NCBI GenBank assembly: GCA_017470605.1
Contig: JAFUYH010000036.1
Location: 1-64,000 of the forward strand
From: Treponema sp.
GTDB taxonomy: Bacteria > Spirochaetota > Spirochaetia > Treponematales > Treponemataceae
Reading direction: 5' to 3'
Length of the DNA: 64,000 bases
How positions within the stretch are numbered: the stretch's first letter is position 1; every line of letters starts with the position of its first letter. Below, piece after piece: positions 37,823 to 46,677 of the stretch. Position numbers and translations under genes: made by a program. The notes under the pieces were generated by a model. That model did not search any database, was not told where the DNA came from, and was given only the letters and a program-made list of their open reading frames with translations.

Positions 37823-39445
37823 ATGAACTTTTTTAAAAAGTCATTATGGATTGGGATGGGAATTGCAGTCCTTGCTTTTTTTGGCTGCGATAATGGAATG
37901 AACAGTAAGCAGGATGGTAATCAGGAAAAGCTTGGCGGTATTACCTTAGATTACAATACTTCTGTTTATAATGTATCTATGAAAGATGCATTGGATTCAA
38001 GTAAGGATTTTGTAAATAAGTCTGTAAAGGCTCAAAACTCGAAGGAAGCCTTTATTGAACCTTCAGAAGAAGATTTGTGGCAGGGCTTTATTCAGAACGA
38101 ATATGGTGAAAACTGGAATGTTCCTTCCAGCATTTATGGAACAAGTCTTGAAGCCGCTGAAAATGAACTTAAAATAAATGGGGAAGAGCTTGGAACTCTG
38201 CAGAATCTGGTGCTTCATAAAGATGAAAACGGAAACTTTACAAAGGCTGTATTCCAATACAAAGATAATCTTTATTATGTTCTTGATTATAAGGCAGATA
38301 ATGGAAGCTATTTGATTCTTTCTTCAGAAGATGATTATGAACACATCTGTTTTACACAGGATGGAAAAACTAATAGCCCGAATTTTTCAAACTTTAAAAT
38401 TTGGGTTTGGGATTATGCAGCAGACGGTCAGTTGCACAGAAGAGGAAACCTTGGTTATGCCTATACTTTAAGAAATGTAAAAATGCTGGACGATAGTTAT
38501 GCAACCGTTACAGTTTCTGGTTATAATTATTATCATTATGGCTTTAGAGTCTGGATTAAAGAAACTGTTGGTACTAGTGAAAAACCTGAATACCCGGAAA
38601 ATACTGCAGATGCTCAGGCTTATGTACCGCAAACCTTAACTGATTTTGCAGAAGACGGCTCAGAGGATTTTATATATAAGATTGTAAACAATACAAGCGG
38701 AAAACTTACTGTTGCAAACTATATTCGCGATGTTAATATGCAGACTGAAGATTTTAATTTATCAAAAATCGCTGTTTCAGAAGATGTTGTAATTGAAAAA
38801 GGTGAAAGTTACGAATTCAAATATAGTTTGGAAGCTTTGGGAAAAAAATATGGTGCAGATAAATATATTGGCTGTAACTTCTTCCCGGAGGATAAATGGC
38901 TTTGTAGCGGTTGGGAAAATTCATTTGATTATGCATACAATACTCATACAGTAACGGTAACAGATTCAACAGATACAAACTACTGCATGAATGCTGAAAA
39001 CTCATGGCAGATTATAGACAAGGAATTATCGAATGTAGATGATCAGACTTTTGTAAACGCTGTTTATTCAGAAAATCCAAATTGGACAGAAAGTTGGACT
39101 GTTGAGATTCCAAGTTCGGAAACAACAAAATGGAAGGTTACAGAAATGTGGTTCTATTCAACTGGAGATAGACTGATTTATAATGCTGCAAATGTTTTTG
39201 ATTGTTCAGCACTGGAAAAAAAGCTTCAGGAAAAAATTCCAGACTGTAAATTGTGGATTTCAGCATTTGCAAAAAACTCTTATACAGGTTGGATGCCTGG
39301 CAATGCTAATTATGCTTTATGCCTGCGCCTGGAAAGCAAGGACTGCAATGTAAAGAATGCATGGTGCGAAACTGTAGATACAAACGTATTGCAGGAAGTG
39401 TATGAAATTATGAAAAACAGTGCAGCAGACTTGATACGGAACTAA
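37823..39445 (+). CDS. Large lipoprotein, unknown function
   Basis: The family was not recognised. The 540-residue product has a lipobox (LAFFGCDNG), so it is a membrane-anchored exported protein. The mature part is rich in Asn, Tyr and Trp and looks all-beta. Notable features are a central stretch (NNTSGKLTVANYIRD), which resembles proteins binding polymers, and a C-terminal WMPGNANYALCLRLES segment. An excellent CAGGAGG site precedes the ATG. It is transcribed from dyad promoter R1 and ends at a strong terminator, so it is monocistronic. Being under the same promoter type as the module proteins suggests a joint function at the cell surface. Confidence 0.75.
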   Translation: MNFFKKSLWIGMGIAVLAFFGCDNGMNSKQDGNQEKLGGITLDYNTSVYNVSMKDALDSSKDFVNKSVKAQNSKEAFIEPSEEDLWQGFIQNEYGENWNVPSSIYGTSLEAAENELKINGEELGTLQNLVLHKDENGNFTKAVFQYKDNLYYVLDYKADNGSYLILSSEDDYEHICFTQDGKTNSPNFSNFKIWVWDYAADGQLHRRGNLGYAYTLRNVKMLDDSYATVTVSGYNYYHYGFRVWIKETVGTSEKPEYPENTADAQAYVPQTLTDFAEDGSEDFIYKIVNNTSGKLTVANYIRDVNMQTEDFNLSKIAVSEDVVIEKGESYEFKYSLEALGKKYGADKYIGCNFFPEDKWLCSGWENSFDYAYNTHTVTVTDSTDTNYCMNAENSWQIIDKELSNVDDQTFVNAVYSENPNWTESWTVEIPSSETTKWKVTEMWFYSTGDRLIYNAANVFDCSALEKKLQEKIPDCKLWISAFAKNSYTGWMPGNANYALCLRLESKDCNVKNAWCETVDTNVLQEVYEIMKNSAADLIRN

Positions 39446-39467
39446 TTACAAAAATCTAATATTCTGG

Positions 39468-39513
39468 AAAATGGCATCATATACATCAACAGGTATGTGA
39501 TGCCATTTTTTTT
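39468..39513 (+). terminator. Terminator after the lipoprotein gene
   Basis: AAAATGGCATCA (39468-39479) pairs with TGATGCCATTTT (39498-39509); the U-tract is part of the right arm and continues to 39513. Confidence 0.85.
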
Positions 39514-39541
39514 ATAGGAGGTATAAGAGTATTGTTAAAAC

Positions 39542-39595
39542 TGGTGAAAAAAATTCATCAAATTTTGGTTAATTTATTCTCACTACAAAAACATT
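39542..39595 (+). repeat. Decayed dyad-promoter copy R2
   Basis: TGGTGAAAAAAATTCATCA and ACTAC (39582-39586) match R3 over 53 bp with one extra T. Similarity stops at ACATT and no -10 follows. The stop codon of the ATPase gene lies inside it. Confidence 0.75.
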
Positions 39596-40905
39596 GCCAT
39601 AAAGTGGGGAAGTACAATTTTATTATCCGTTACACCCAAATTGCCGTCAATAAGTTTTATTCCATATTTTGATTTAAATTTTTCGAGAAAACAATTTAGA
39701 GAAGGAGTATCGGAATTTCCAGCCTTTACTTCTACGGGAATTACTCCGCCATCTTTTTCTATTATAAATTCAATCTCCATACTACTGTTTTCCGTTTTGT
39801 AATAATGAAGTGAATAACCGAGTTTTATCAGCATTTCAGAAATCAGATTTTCATAAATACCGCCTTTTGCATTTCCCATGATTGTACCGTTTAAAACAGC
39901 AAGTTTTGTCTGAAAACCGTAACGTGCAAGCAAAAGACCAGTGTCGTTATAATAGAGTTTGAATTCATTATCTTTTGAATTTGCTTTCAGAGGAAGATAT
40001 GGCTCATAAACATTCCGGCAGACATGAACAAGATTTGAATCTTCCAGCCAGGTTACACTGTCTGAATATTTTCTAGCTGTAGAGCCCTTTTCTACTTCTG
40101 AATATTTAAATTTTTTGTTTTCTCTTGCAAGCTGACGCGGTACGCTATCATAACATTTTCTGACCTTTACTTTTTCAACACCTTTTGCATGATTTGCAAT
40201 ATCATCATCGTAGGAAGAAAGAATTTTTTCCTGAATGCTTTGAACTCGGGTGAAATCTTTATAAGTTACGAAGTCATTTACAACTTCGGGCATTCCACCG
40301 ACAACTATAAATTCCTTTATAAGGGACTGAAACTTCTGCACAATATCTGATGGTATTTTCCTTTTAGCATCATAAAAACTTTTGAGATATGCTATATCTT
40401 CATCTTTATATCCATTAGCCCATAAGAATTCCCTAAAATCCATGGAATACATTATCAACTGTCGTTCAAAGCCTACTGGTACCGATTCAATTTCTTCTAC
40501 ATCTTCATCTGCATCCTGCCCGTAATGCAATCCAAGCAATGAGCCTGAACAGATTATGTCAAAGGAATCATCTTCTGTAAGAAATTTAAGCGCGGTTCTT
40601 GCTTTTGCACATTTTTGAATTTCATCTAGAAATATCAGCGTTTTCCCTTTTACCAGTTTGATAGAAGGAAGGTGTGCAGTCATTCTTTTATATATTTCTT
40701 CTGCGTTGAGTTCTCCTTCAAAAACAGACCTTAAACTTGGATTCTTTAAAAAATTGATTTCTATAAAATTTTCATATTCTTTCCTGCCAAATTCACGGAC
40801 AAGATATGTTTTTCCAATTTGCCTAGCCCCTTTGATTAAAAGACTTTCATGGCTTTTATGTTTTTTCCATTCCAACAAGTCATCATAAGCTTTACGTCTG
40901 AGCAT
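39583..40905 (-). CDS. AAA_14/DUF4143 ATPase
   Basis: The 440-residue protein has Walker A (GARQIGKT, residues 26-33), Walker B (LIFLDEIQ) and sensor motif (IICSGSLLG) of the AAA_14 family. A DUF4143 C-terminus contains a PD-(D/E)XK-like core (MEIEFIIEKDGGVIPVEVKA). These ATPases are common, patchily distributed and of unknown cellular role; some are thought to act in defence or toxin-like settings. The gene runs against its neighbours, its stop codon falls inside promoter copy R2, and the segment is bounded by R2 and R3 as direct repeats, so it looks like a later arrival. A GAGAGG site precedes the ATG. Confidence 0.9.
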   Translation of the reverse strand: MLRRKAYDDLLEWKKHKSHESLLIKGARQIGKTYLVREFGRKEYENFIEINFLKNPSLRSVFEGELNAEEIYKRMTAHLPSIKLVKGKTLIFLDEIQKCAKARTALKFLTEDDSFDIICSGSLLGLHYGQDADEDVEEIESVPVGFERQLIMYSMDFREFLWANGYKDEDIAYLKSFYDAKRKIPSDIVQKFQSLIKEFIVVGGMPEVVNDFVTYKDFTRVQSIQEKILSSYDDDIANHAKGVEKVKVRKCYDSVPRQLARENKKFKYSEVEKGSTARKYSDSVTWLEDSNLVHVCRNVYEPYLPLKANSKDNEFKLYYNDTGLLLARYGFQTKLAVLNGTIMGNAKGGIYENLISEMLIKLGYSLHYYKTENSSMEIEFIIEKDGGVIPVEVKAGNSDTPSLNCFLEKFKSKYGIKLIDGNLGVTDNKIVLPHFMAMFL

Positions 40906-40959
40906 AGAAACCTCTCTATTTTATTTTAGGATAATACTTCGTTTTATTCAAGAAAGAAT

Positions 40960-41163
40960 GCATATTTTTGGACACTAAAAATACAAGAAAATGCATATTT
41001 CTGGATATTGTAAAATGATTTTTTCGCATATTTTTGGACAGTCAAGAATGAGTACTGTACCAGTCAATAAAAGTGGACAAAAAAAATGTTTTTTCTTAAT
41101 TTTCTTTTTTAAGAGTGGACAATTCCTGAGTTATTTCTTCAGATTCGTTTTTAGAAGTGGACA
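40960..41163. repeat. Two sets of evenly spaced direct repeats upstream of the ATPase
   Basis: GCATATTTTTGGACA occurs at 40960, 40993 (with CTGGATA) and 41026, exactly 33 bp apart. AGTGGACA occurs at 41072, 41114 and 41156, exactly 42 bp apart. Both sets share GGACA. This explains most of the 399-bp gap between the ATPase start and the gene at 41305; no credible gene was seen in it. Confidence 0.75.
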
Positions 41164-41202
41164 TTTTCTTCTGTACGAATTTTGGTGTTTAAGTCAATAA
41201 AA

Positions 41203-41270
41203 TGGTGAAAAAAATCATCAAATTTTGGTTAATTTATTCTCACTACAAAAACATTTTCTTGAATTAAAAT
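41203..41270 (+). promoter_or_regulatory. Dyad-type promoter R3 (41305 gene)
   Basis: TGGTGAAAAAAATCATCA (41203-41220), ACTAC (41242-41246) and TAAAAT (41265-41270), with the same spacing as R0, R1 and R4. Confidence 0.8.
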
Positions 41271-41304
41271 AATAAAAGCAAAACTTTCAGGAGATGTATA
41301 TAAA

Positions 41305-43155
41305 ATGAAAAAAATTGTTTCAACAATTTTACTGATTTCAGCTGTGCTGGCAACAACTTTTGCGGCACCAAAAAAGGGAAAAAGCAATAACATTAAGCTG
41401 GATCCTAAAAAGAAGTTTGCCATTGAAGGGGTGGAACTTGGTTCTTTAGAAGAGGCACAGGTTTGCGCTAGTGTAAATAACAAAGGCGAAATAATCTGGA
41501 ATCAGGATTGTGACTGGAATTTCTTATTATGTGGCTGGGAACTTCGCGGCATAGATATGAGTGAATATGCAGGCCTTAAATTTGAACTATCCTCATCAAT
41601 GGAACAGAGAGTTAGAATAAAGGTTGAAAATCCTGCCTGTACAGGAACTTCAGCCGTTGTTTTTGAGGAAAATAACCAGGCCTATGTCTTTTTTAATGGA
41701 TCTAATGCTTCATGGCATGAAGGAGATGCCTGGACTGATATAAATAAACCAGACCCGGCAGAAGGATATAAAATTTTTGTTGCTATTGAAGCAAAAGACA
41801 AGGCAATTAATACAGTATTTAAAAGTATTGAGCTTCTTTCAAAAAAAGATTACCCGGATGCAGATGAATTGAAAATTCTTGGAGTACCTTTTGGAAGTCA
41901 GATTTGGAAAGCTCGTATTACCGGAAACGAAATAACCTGGCTAAAAGGCGATACTGGTGGTGATGCCGGATGGAATTTTGGGGGAATAGACCTTTCAGAA
42001 TATGACAGAGTCCGAATTGAAATTGAAAGCAATACAGCAGCTCATCTTGGTCTTAGAATTTGTGATACCGAACATAATAACTGGCATGGTTATGATAATC
42101 AGATTGAGCCAAATGTTTATGAAGTAGATTTAAGTGGTGAAGGAGCATCTTGGCTTGGGGATAATGCTGGTCCATTCGATAAATCAAAAGGTTTACAAAT
42201 CTTTTTGCAAACTTGGGATAGAACAAAAGAAGAAAAGACCGTTGTAAAAAGCATTCAGTTTTTGAAAGGGAAACGTATTGTAAATGAAAACCTTATGATT
42301 GAAGGAGCAGCTTTTGGTACTTGTGGCTGGGGTTCTAATGTTTATGATGGCGGCGTTATTGAATGGAAAGGAGATGATAAATATGCAGGTGCCGGCTGGA
42401 ATGTAAAAGGCGTAGACTTTTCAAAATATAAAAAAATCCGCATAGAACTATCACCAGAATCAGCAAATCTTCCTCTTGTACTCAGATTTGCACAAAATTA
42501 TGGAAAATGCGAAAAGCAACTTTATCCGGTTGCCCCAAATGTTCTTGAGGCTAAGCTTGATGGTAGCGTTTATGATTTTATTTCTGAAAATGAAAAATGG
42601 GATGATTCCATTGGCATTGAAGAAATAAATGTTCGTTTATGGGGTGCAAAAGCTGTAAAAGCTGGCGACAGAACAATTGTAAAATCAGTTACTTTATTAA
42701 AAGAGGATAATGAAATTCCTCAGCCAGAAAGTCTTGTTTTGAACGGTGCAAAACTTGGTTCAAAGAAAGAGCGTGCATGGGTGGACGAAAACTTTGCAAT
42801 CAACTGGTATAATGCAAAAACTGATTACTATATGTGTGGCTGGAAGCTTGAAAAACTGGACGGCGATATTCTTGAAATTAAAGTAACTTCTACAGATGTT
42901 CCGCTGCGCTTAAGAATCCGTGAATATGCAAACAGTAATGAGTCCAGCTGGTTAGATGATGGTACTCACATTTTCCGCATTAATCTGAAAAACAAGAAAC
43001 AGATAAATGCCAAAGGCGGTGAAAAAGCTTCTGAATGGGATAAAATGTCAAAGCCGTTTGATTTTTCACAGGGTTGCGAAATTGTTCTTGAAGCTGTAAA
43101 CGGTGTTTTCAAGGAAGGCAAGAAAACTGTTGTGGAATACATTAAGGTAGAGTAA
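41305..43155 (+). CDS. Secreted protein with four GW-DLS-Y modules
   Basis: The 616-residue paralogue of the 36368 product has a signal peptide (STILLISAVLATTFAAPKK) and four modules of 130-150 residues. Motifs are GWELRGIDMSEYAGLKF, GWNFGGIDLSEYDRVRI and GWNVKGVDFSKYKKIRI, plus a degenerate fourth, GWKLEKLDGDILEIK. Modules end in strands such as TVVKSIQFLKG. The likely fold is a carbohydrate-binding-like jelly roll; ligand and partners are unknown. The ATG has AGGAGA upstream. It is driven by R3 and probably co-transcribed with the membrane protein 43 bp downstream, the gap holding a small TTGGC/GCCAA hairpin. Confidence 0.75.
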   Translation: MKKIVSTILLISAVLATTFAAPKKGKSNNIKLDPKKKFAIEGVELGSLEEAQVCASVNNKGEIIWNQDCDWNFLLCGWELRGIDMSEYAGLKFELSSSMEQRVRIKVENPACTGTSAVVFEENNQAYVFFNGSNASWHEGDAWTDINKPDPAEGYKIFVAIEAKDKAINTVFKSIELLSKKDYPDADELKILGVPFGSQIWKARITGNEITWLKGDTGGDAGWNFGGIDLSEYDRVRIEIESNTAAHLGLRICDTEHNNWHGYDNQIEPNVYEVDLSGEGASWLGDNAGPFDKSKGLQIFLQTWDRTKEEKTVVKSIQFLKGKRIVNENLMIEGAAFGTCGWGSNVYDGGVIEWKGDDKYAGAGWNVKGVDFSKYKKIRIELSPESANLPLVLRFAQNYGKCEKQLYPVAPNVLEAKLDGSVYDFISENEKWDDSIGIEEINVRLWGAKAVKAGDRTIVKSVTLLKEDNEIPQPESLVLNGAKLGSKKERAWVDENFAINWYNAKTDYYMCGWKLEKLDGDILEIKVTSTDVPLRLRIREYANSNESSWLDDGTHIFRINLKNKKQINAKGGEKASEWDKMSKPFDFSQGCEIVLEAVNGVFKEGKKTVVEYIKVE

Positions 43156-43198
43156 AATTAACTTATATTGGCATATAGCCAAAAATCAGGAGAAATAA

Positions 43199-44206
43199 AT
43201 GAAGAAGGTATTTTCAATTATTCTAAGTGTTTTATTTGCAGTCTGCCTGCTCTGTACACTGCTGCTTTCTGTCGTGCGTTTCAACTTCAGCTATTCAACA
43301 ATCATAAAGCTTGCAGGTGAGCTTTTCAGACCTGTTTCCGCAGCTCCAAAGCCTGTGGATGACGGACTTTTTCACCCCGGCGACATTGTTTTTTCTTATG
43401 CCGCATACAGTGAAGACGAGTATGATTTAAGTCAGTTTGGAGATTTTGACTTAAGCAGTCTGGATTTCAGTTCTATCGACCTTGCGAATATGGATATAAA
43501 TGCCATAGTTCAGTCTGTGCTTGATGCAAATGATATTGATGTGGAAGCAGAGCTTGTAGCAGATATTCTTGCTTCTCCAGAAGTTTCTAATGTGGTAGAT
43601 AAATATGCAGATGAAATCATTAACTACATGACTGGCGCAACAGATGAACTGAATGTAAATCCGGAAGATATTACTGCTCTTGTAAATACTGCAATTGATA
43701 AATACGAAGTTGCTACAGGAGAAACTGTTGACCGCACCGGCCTTGAAGAAGCCGTTTCTGTAAGTGTAGAAGCCGCAGTTCCAAGCATCACTGCTACACT
43801 TGATACTGCAAAAGAAGAAAATGCAGAAACCTTTGAAGCTCTTAAAAAAGTAAATATTCTGCTTTCTGCAAAGGTTTTTGCTCTTGCAATTGCAGTCTGC
43901 CTGATTCTTGCTCTGGTAATCTGCCTTATAAACATGAACATTTTTGTATGCTTCAAATATGTTTCAATTCCTGCTTTGGTGGATGGTTTTATCCTCTTTG
44001 TGGCTGCCATTGTAGCCGGACCCCTTGTGCCGGGCATTCTGCAAGGAGTAATTGCTGAGTACGGACTTCCTGCTGCCCTTTACAATGTAATTATAAATTA
44101 TGTTGCACAGCTTTTGGGACAGCTCAAGATTTATGGAATTATCACAGTTCTGCTTGGAGTTGTTCTCTGCGTATTTGGCTTTAAGCTGGGTAAAGAAAAG
44201 AAATAA
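43199..44206 (+). CDS. Membrane protein with acidic extracytoplasmic domain
   Basis: The family was not recognised. The 335-residue product has an N-terminal membrane helix (IILSVLFAVCLLCTLLLSV), an acidic extracytoplasmic region of about 180 residues (DLSQFGDFDLSSLDFSSIDL, then helical stretches), and three C-terminal helices (ALAIAVCLILALVICLINM, FILFVAAIVAGPLVPGIL, GIITVLLGVVLCVFGF). A good CAGGAG site precedes the ATG. Position after the module protein suggests an operon and a possible envelope-associated role. Confidence 0.65.
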   Translation: MKKVFSIILSVLFAVCLLCTLLLSVVRFNFSYSTIIKLAGELFRPVSAAPKPVDDGLFHPGDIVFSYAAYSEDEYDLSQFGDFDLSSLDFSSIDLANMDINAIVQSVLDANDIDVEAELVADILASPEVSNVVDKYADEIINYMTGATDELNVNPEDITALVNTAIDKYEVATGETVDRTGLEEAVSVSVEAAVPSITATLDTAKEENAETFEALKKVNILLSAKVFALAIAVCLILALVICLINMNIFVCFKYVSIPALVDGFILFVAAIVAGPLVPGILQGVIAEYGLPAALYNVIINYVAQLLGQLKIYGIITVLLGVVLCVFGFKLGKEKK

Positions 44207-44230
44207 GATGATTTTTTTTCTGGAAAATGC

Positions 44231-44236
44231 TAGATT
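44231..44236 (+). promoter_or_regulatory. purN -10 box (leaderless type)
   Basis: TAGATT ends 6 nt before the purN ATG. The -35 is weak. Confidence 0.35.
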
Positions 44237-44242
44237 AGGGCT

Positions 44243-44875
44243 ATGGATAATAAAAAATTAAAAACTGCCGTTCTTGTCAGTGGGGGCGGCACTAATTTAC
44301 AGGCCCTGATTGATTATCAGCAGTCTCAGGGGGCAGAATGCCCTTACGAAATTGTCTGTGTAATTTCTGATACAAAAAAGGCTTTTGCACTGGAGCGTGC
44401 TGCAAAAGCCGGAATTCCAAGTGCAATCTGTTCGCCTTTTGCCGTAATGGGAGAAGCCGCCGCAAAAGCCGCCGACCGCGACACAAAGCGGCTTGCAGTT
44501 TCTAATGCCATGCTTGCAGCCTGCCAGAAATACGGAGCAGAAGCGGTTGTAGAAGCCGGCTGCCTTACTGTTCTTGCAGGCGACATTCTTAAGGTTTACG
44601 AAAATAAAATAATCAACCTGCATCCGGCTCTTCTGCCAAAGTTCGGCGGGGTGGGAATGTGGGGACACCATGTTCACGAAGCCGTTCTTGCAGCCGGTGA
44701 AAAAGAAAGCGGCTGTACAATCCATCTGGTAAGTGCAGAATGTGATGGCGGAAAGATTCTGATTCAAAAAAAGGTGCCTGTCAAGCCTGGCGACACTCCG
44801 GACAGCCTTTACGAGCGCATTGCTCCAAAAGAACATGAAGCAATTGTAGAAGGACTTTGCCTGCTTGCAAAATAG
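44243..44875 (+). CDS. purN: Phosphoribosylglycinamide formyltransferase
   Basis: The 210-residue PurN transfers a formyl group from 10-formyltetrahydrofolate to GAR in purine synthesis. The phosphate loop is VSGGGTNLQAL, the catalytic Asn-His pair lies in INLHPALLPKFGG and the Asp in ECDGGKIL. An extra helix (AAKAADRDTKRLAVSNAM) makes it a little longer than the E. coli enzyme. It follows the membrane protein by 36 bp, but a -10 box 6 nt before the ATG suggests an independent, leaderless transcript. It is convergent with the HD-GYP gene. Confidence 0.95.
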   Translation: MDNKKLKTAVLVSGGGTNLQALIDYQQSQGAECPYEIVCVISDTKKAFALERAAKAGIPSAICSPFAVMGEAAAKAADRDTKRLAVSNAMLAACQKYGAEAVVEAGCLTVLAGDILKVYENKIINLHPALLPKFGGVGMWGHHVHEAVLAAGEKESGCTIHLVSAECDGGKILIQKKVPVKPGDTPDSLYERIAPKEHEAIVEGLCLLAK

Positions 44876-44895
44876 GGCAGGAAAAGGCTTATTCT

Positions 44896-46587
44896 TTATT
44901 CCAGCCCCTTGTAATAGGCTTCAAGTTTAGGGCGGGCCGCAAGATAATACTGTTCCAGTTTTTTATCAAACTGCTTTCCCATGCCGTCCATAATAATTTT
45001 GTCGGCCTGCTCAAAACTCATCTTTTCTTTGTAAACCCTCTTACTTACAAGGGCATCATAAACATCTGCAATGGCCATAATGCGGGCTTCCAGAGGAATT
45101 TCTTCTCCTTTTAATCCGCACGGATAACCCGAACCGTCCCAGCGCTCATGATGATAATGGGCAATATTTTCTGCAATCTGATGAAAAGTAAAATCATCAG
45201 TTTCTTTTAAGATTTCATGAACAATTTTTGCCCCTTCTTCTGCATGAGTCTTCATTTTTTCAAATTCTTCCGGGGTAAAACGACCCGGTTTTCTTAAAAT
45301 GGCATCATCAACGGCAATTTTTCCCAAATCATGCATAGGAGCGGCTTTTATTATATCTTTGCAGAATTCCTTTGAAATATTAAATTCATTATGCTTCATG
45401 ATTTCAGTCATAAGAATGTGGACGCCTTCACTGGTTCTTTTAATGTGACCGCCAGTTGAGTTGTCTCGGCTTTCGACCATGGTCGCAATGCTCAGAATAA
45501 GATTATCGTGCATTTTTACAATATGCTCTGTTTTCTGGGCAACTTCATCCTGCAATTTGCTGTTAAAGTTTTCCATCAGCTGAATATATTTCTGGTCCTG
45601 CGTATCATCCTGAATAAAAAGCATGTAACCGCGTTTGTACTTGCCGTTGTAAAGGTAATCAATATTTATCTGGTAAACTTTATCACCGTATTTTTTCAGG
45701 AAAGTGTTTTTTGAATTGTCGTTAATAAATCTGCGGATTTTTGAAACAATTTCCCTGTCCAGATCTTCATTTTTCGTAACATTCTGGTCTATTCTGATTT
45801 CTTCAAGAGATGGAAAAAGCTTTTTTGAAAGAGAATTTGACCCCAGGTAATTAAATTTCTTATCAAGATTTATAAAACCAATTTCTTGATTCAAGGAGAT
45901 TGTATCAATCACGGTATCTGTAACGTCATAAAGATGAAGGCGAGAAGCAATCACCAGAATAAAAAAATCGTCTATAATATAGCCAAGAGGCGTTAAATCA
46001 ATATTGAGCTTGAATATTTTAACGACAAAAAATATAAAGACGGTGGTAAGTTCACCCGCCAGCAGATATCTGATTGTGCGGGTTGAAACATCACGTTTTT
46101 TCTTCTGACTGTAAAGAATAACGGAGCAGGAAATAATTACATAAGTAACAAGCATTATGTAATAAATGGTGTGTCCCGGGCCGTACACTTTCTGAAGAAC
46201 AAGTTTTCCGTTTATGAGAGTGCCTTGAATCTCCCTGTAAAAAAAAGTTCCATTCCCAATAGTCAGCACCGGCAGAAAAATTGCGGTTGTAACCAAAAGC
46301 AGGGTAAAGCGTAGGGGCTTTTTTAGCTTCAGGTCACACATATTAAAAATCGCAAACATTATGAAAAGCAGAAGATAGCTTCCGCCAATGTACGTAATTT
46401 TTATTGCAATCAGATTTTCTGGAACTGTCAGGGATTTTTCTTCAAGAAGATATCCCAGGTTTGCAATTGGAACAAAGCAGAAAATCAGCGAAAGAAAAAG
46501 GTCGTAGTGCTTGTGCCAGACAAGGGCGTAGGCGGCGACCATAATAAGCGAAATTACAAATAATGCAGTATAATAAGTAACTATCAA
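44896..46587 (-). CDS. HD-GYP cyclic-di-GMP phosphodiesterase with 7TM-type sensor
   Basis: The 563-residue protein has about seven N-terminal membrane helices (residues 1-220, histidine-kinase-type 7TM sensor region), a PAS-like middle segment (FINLDKKFNYLGSN onwards) and a C-terminal HD-GYP domain. The HD pair is in APMHDLGKIAVDD, later metal ligands in AHYHHERWDGSG, and the GYP motif in GSGYPCGLKGEEIP, so it should degrade cyclic-di-GMP. The ORF opens at a TTG (46587), 10 nt after a TATAAT; the next Met is inside the first helix, so the TTG is kept with some doubt. Confidence 0.88.
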   Translation of the reverse strand: MIVTYYTALFVISLIMVAAYALVWHKHYDLFLSLIFCFVPIANLGYLLEEKSLTVPENLIAIKITYIGGSYLLLFIMFAIFNMCDLKLKKPLRFTLLLVTTAIFLPVLTIGNGTFFYREIQGTLINGKLVLQKVYGPGHTIYYIMLVTYVIISCSVILYSQKKKRDVSTRTIRYLLAGELTTVFIFFVVKIFKLNIDLTPLGYIIDDFFILVIASRLHLYDVTDTVIDTISLNQEIGFINLDKKFNYLGSNSLSKKLFPSLEEIRIDQNVTKNEDLDREIVSKIRRFINDNSKNTFLKKYGDKVYQINIDYLYNGKYKRGYMLFIQDDTQDQKYIQLMENFNSKLQDEVAQKTEHIVKMHDNLILSIATMVESRDNSTGGHIKRTSEGVHILMTEIMKHNEFNISKEFCKDIIKAAPMHDLGKIAVDDAILRKPGRFTPEEFEKMKTHAEEGAKIVHEILKETDDFTFHQIAENIAHYHHERWDGSGYPCGLKGEEIPLEARIMAIADVYDALVSKRVYKEKMSFEQADKIIMDGMGKQFDKKLEQYYLAARPKLEAYYKGLE

Positions 46588-46665
46588 AACAGATACTATT
46601 ATAAATTAGAAAATTATTGTTGTAAATGTGAAAAGAAATCCGTTTTCTAAGTTAGAGTGATTTGT

Positions 46666-46671
46666 TAAAAT
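46666..46671 (+). promoter_or_regulatory. Nudix gene -10 box (leaderless type)
   Basis: TAAAAT ends 6 nt before the ATG at 46678, with no Shine-Dalgarno. Confidence 0.45.
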
Positions 46672-46677
46672 AGATTT

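Noticed and set aside
39542-39595. R2 as an active promoter
   Set aside because: No -10 box is present at the fixed distance and no plus-strand gene follows.
40991-41200. Plus-strand frame of 69 codons before the 41305 gene
   Set aside because: It is created by the 33- and 42-bp repeats, has no ribosome binding site and gives a Phe/Ser-rich peptide without features.
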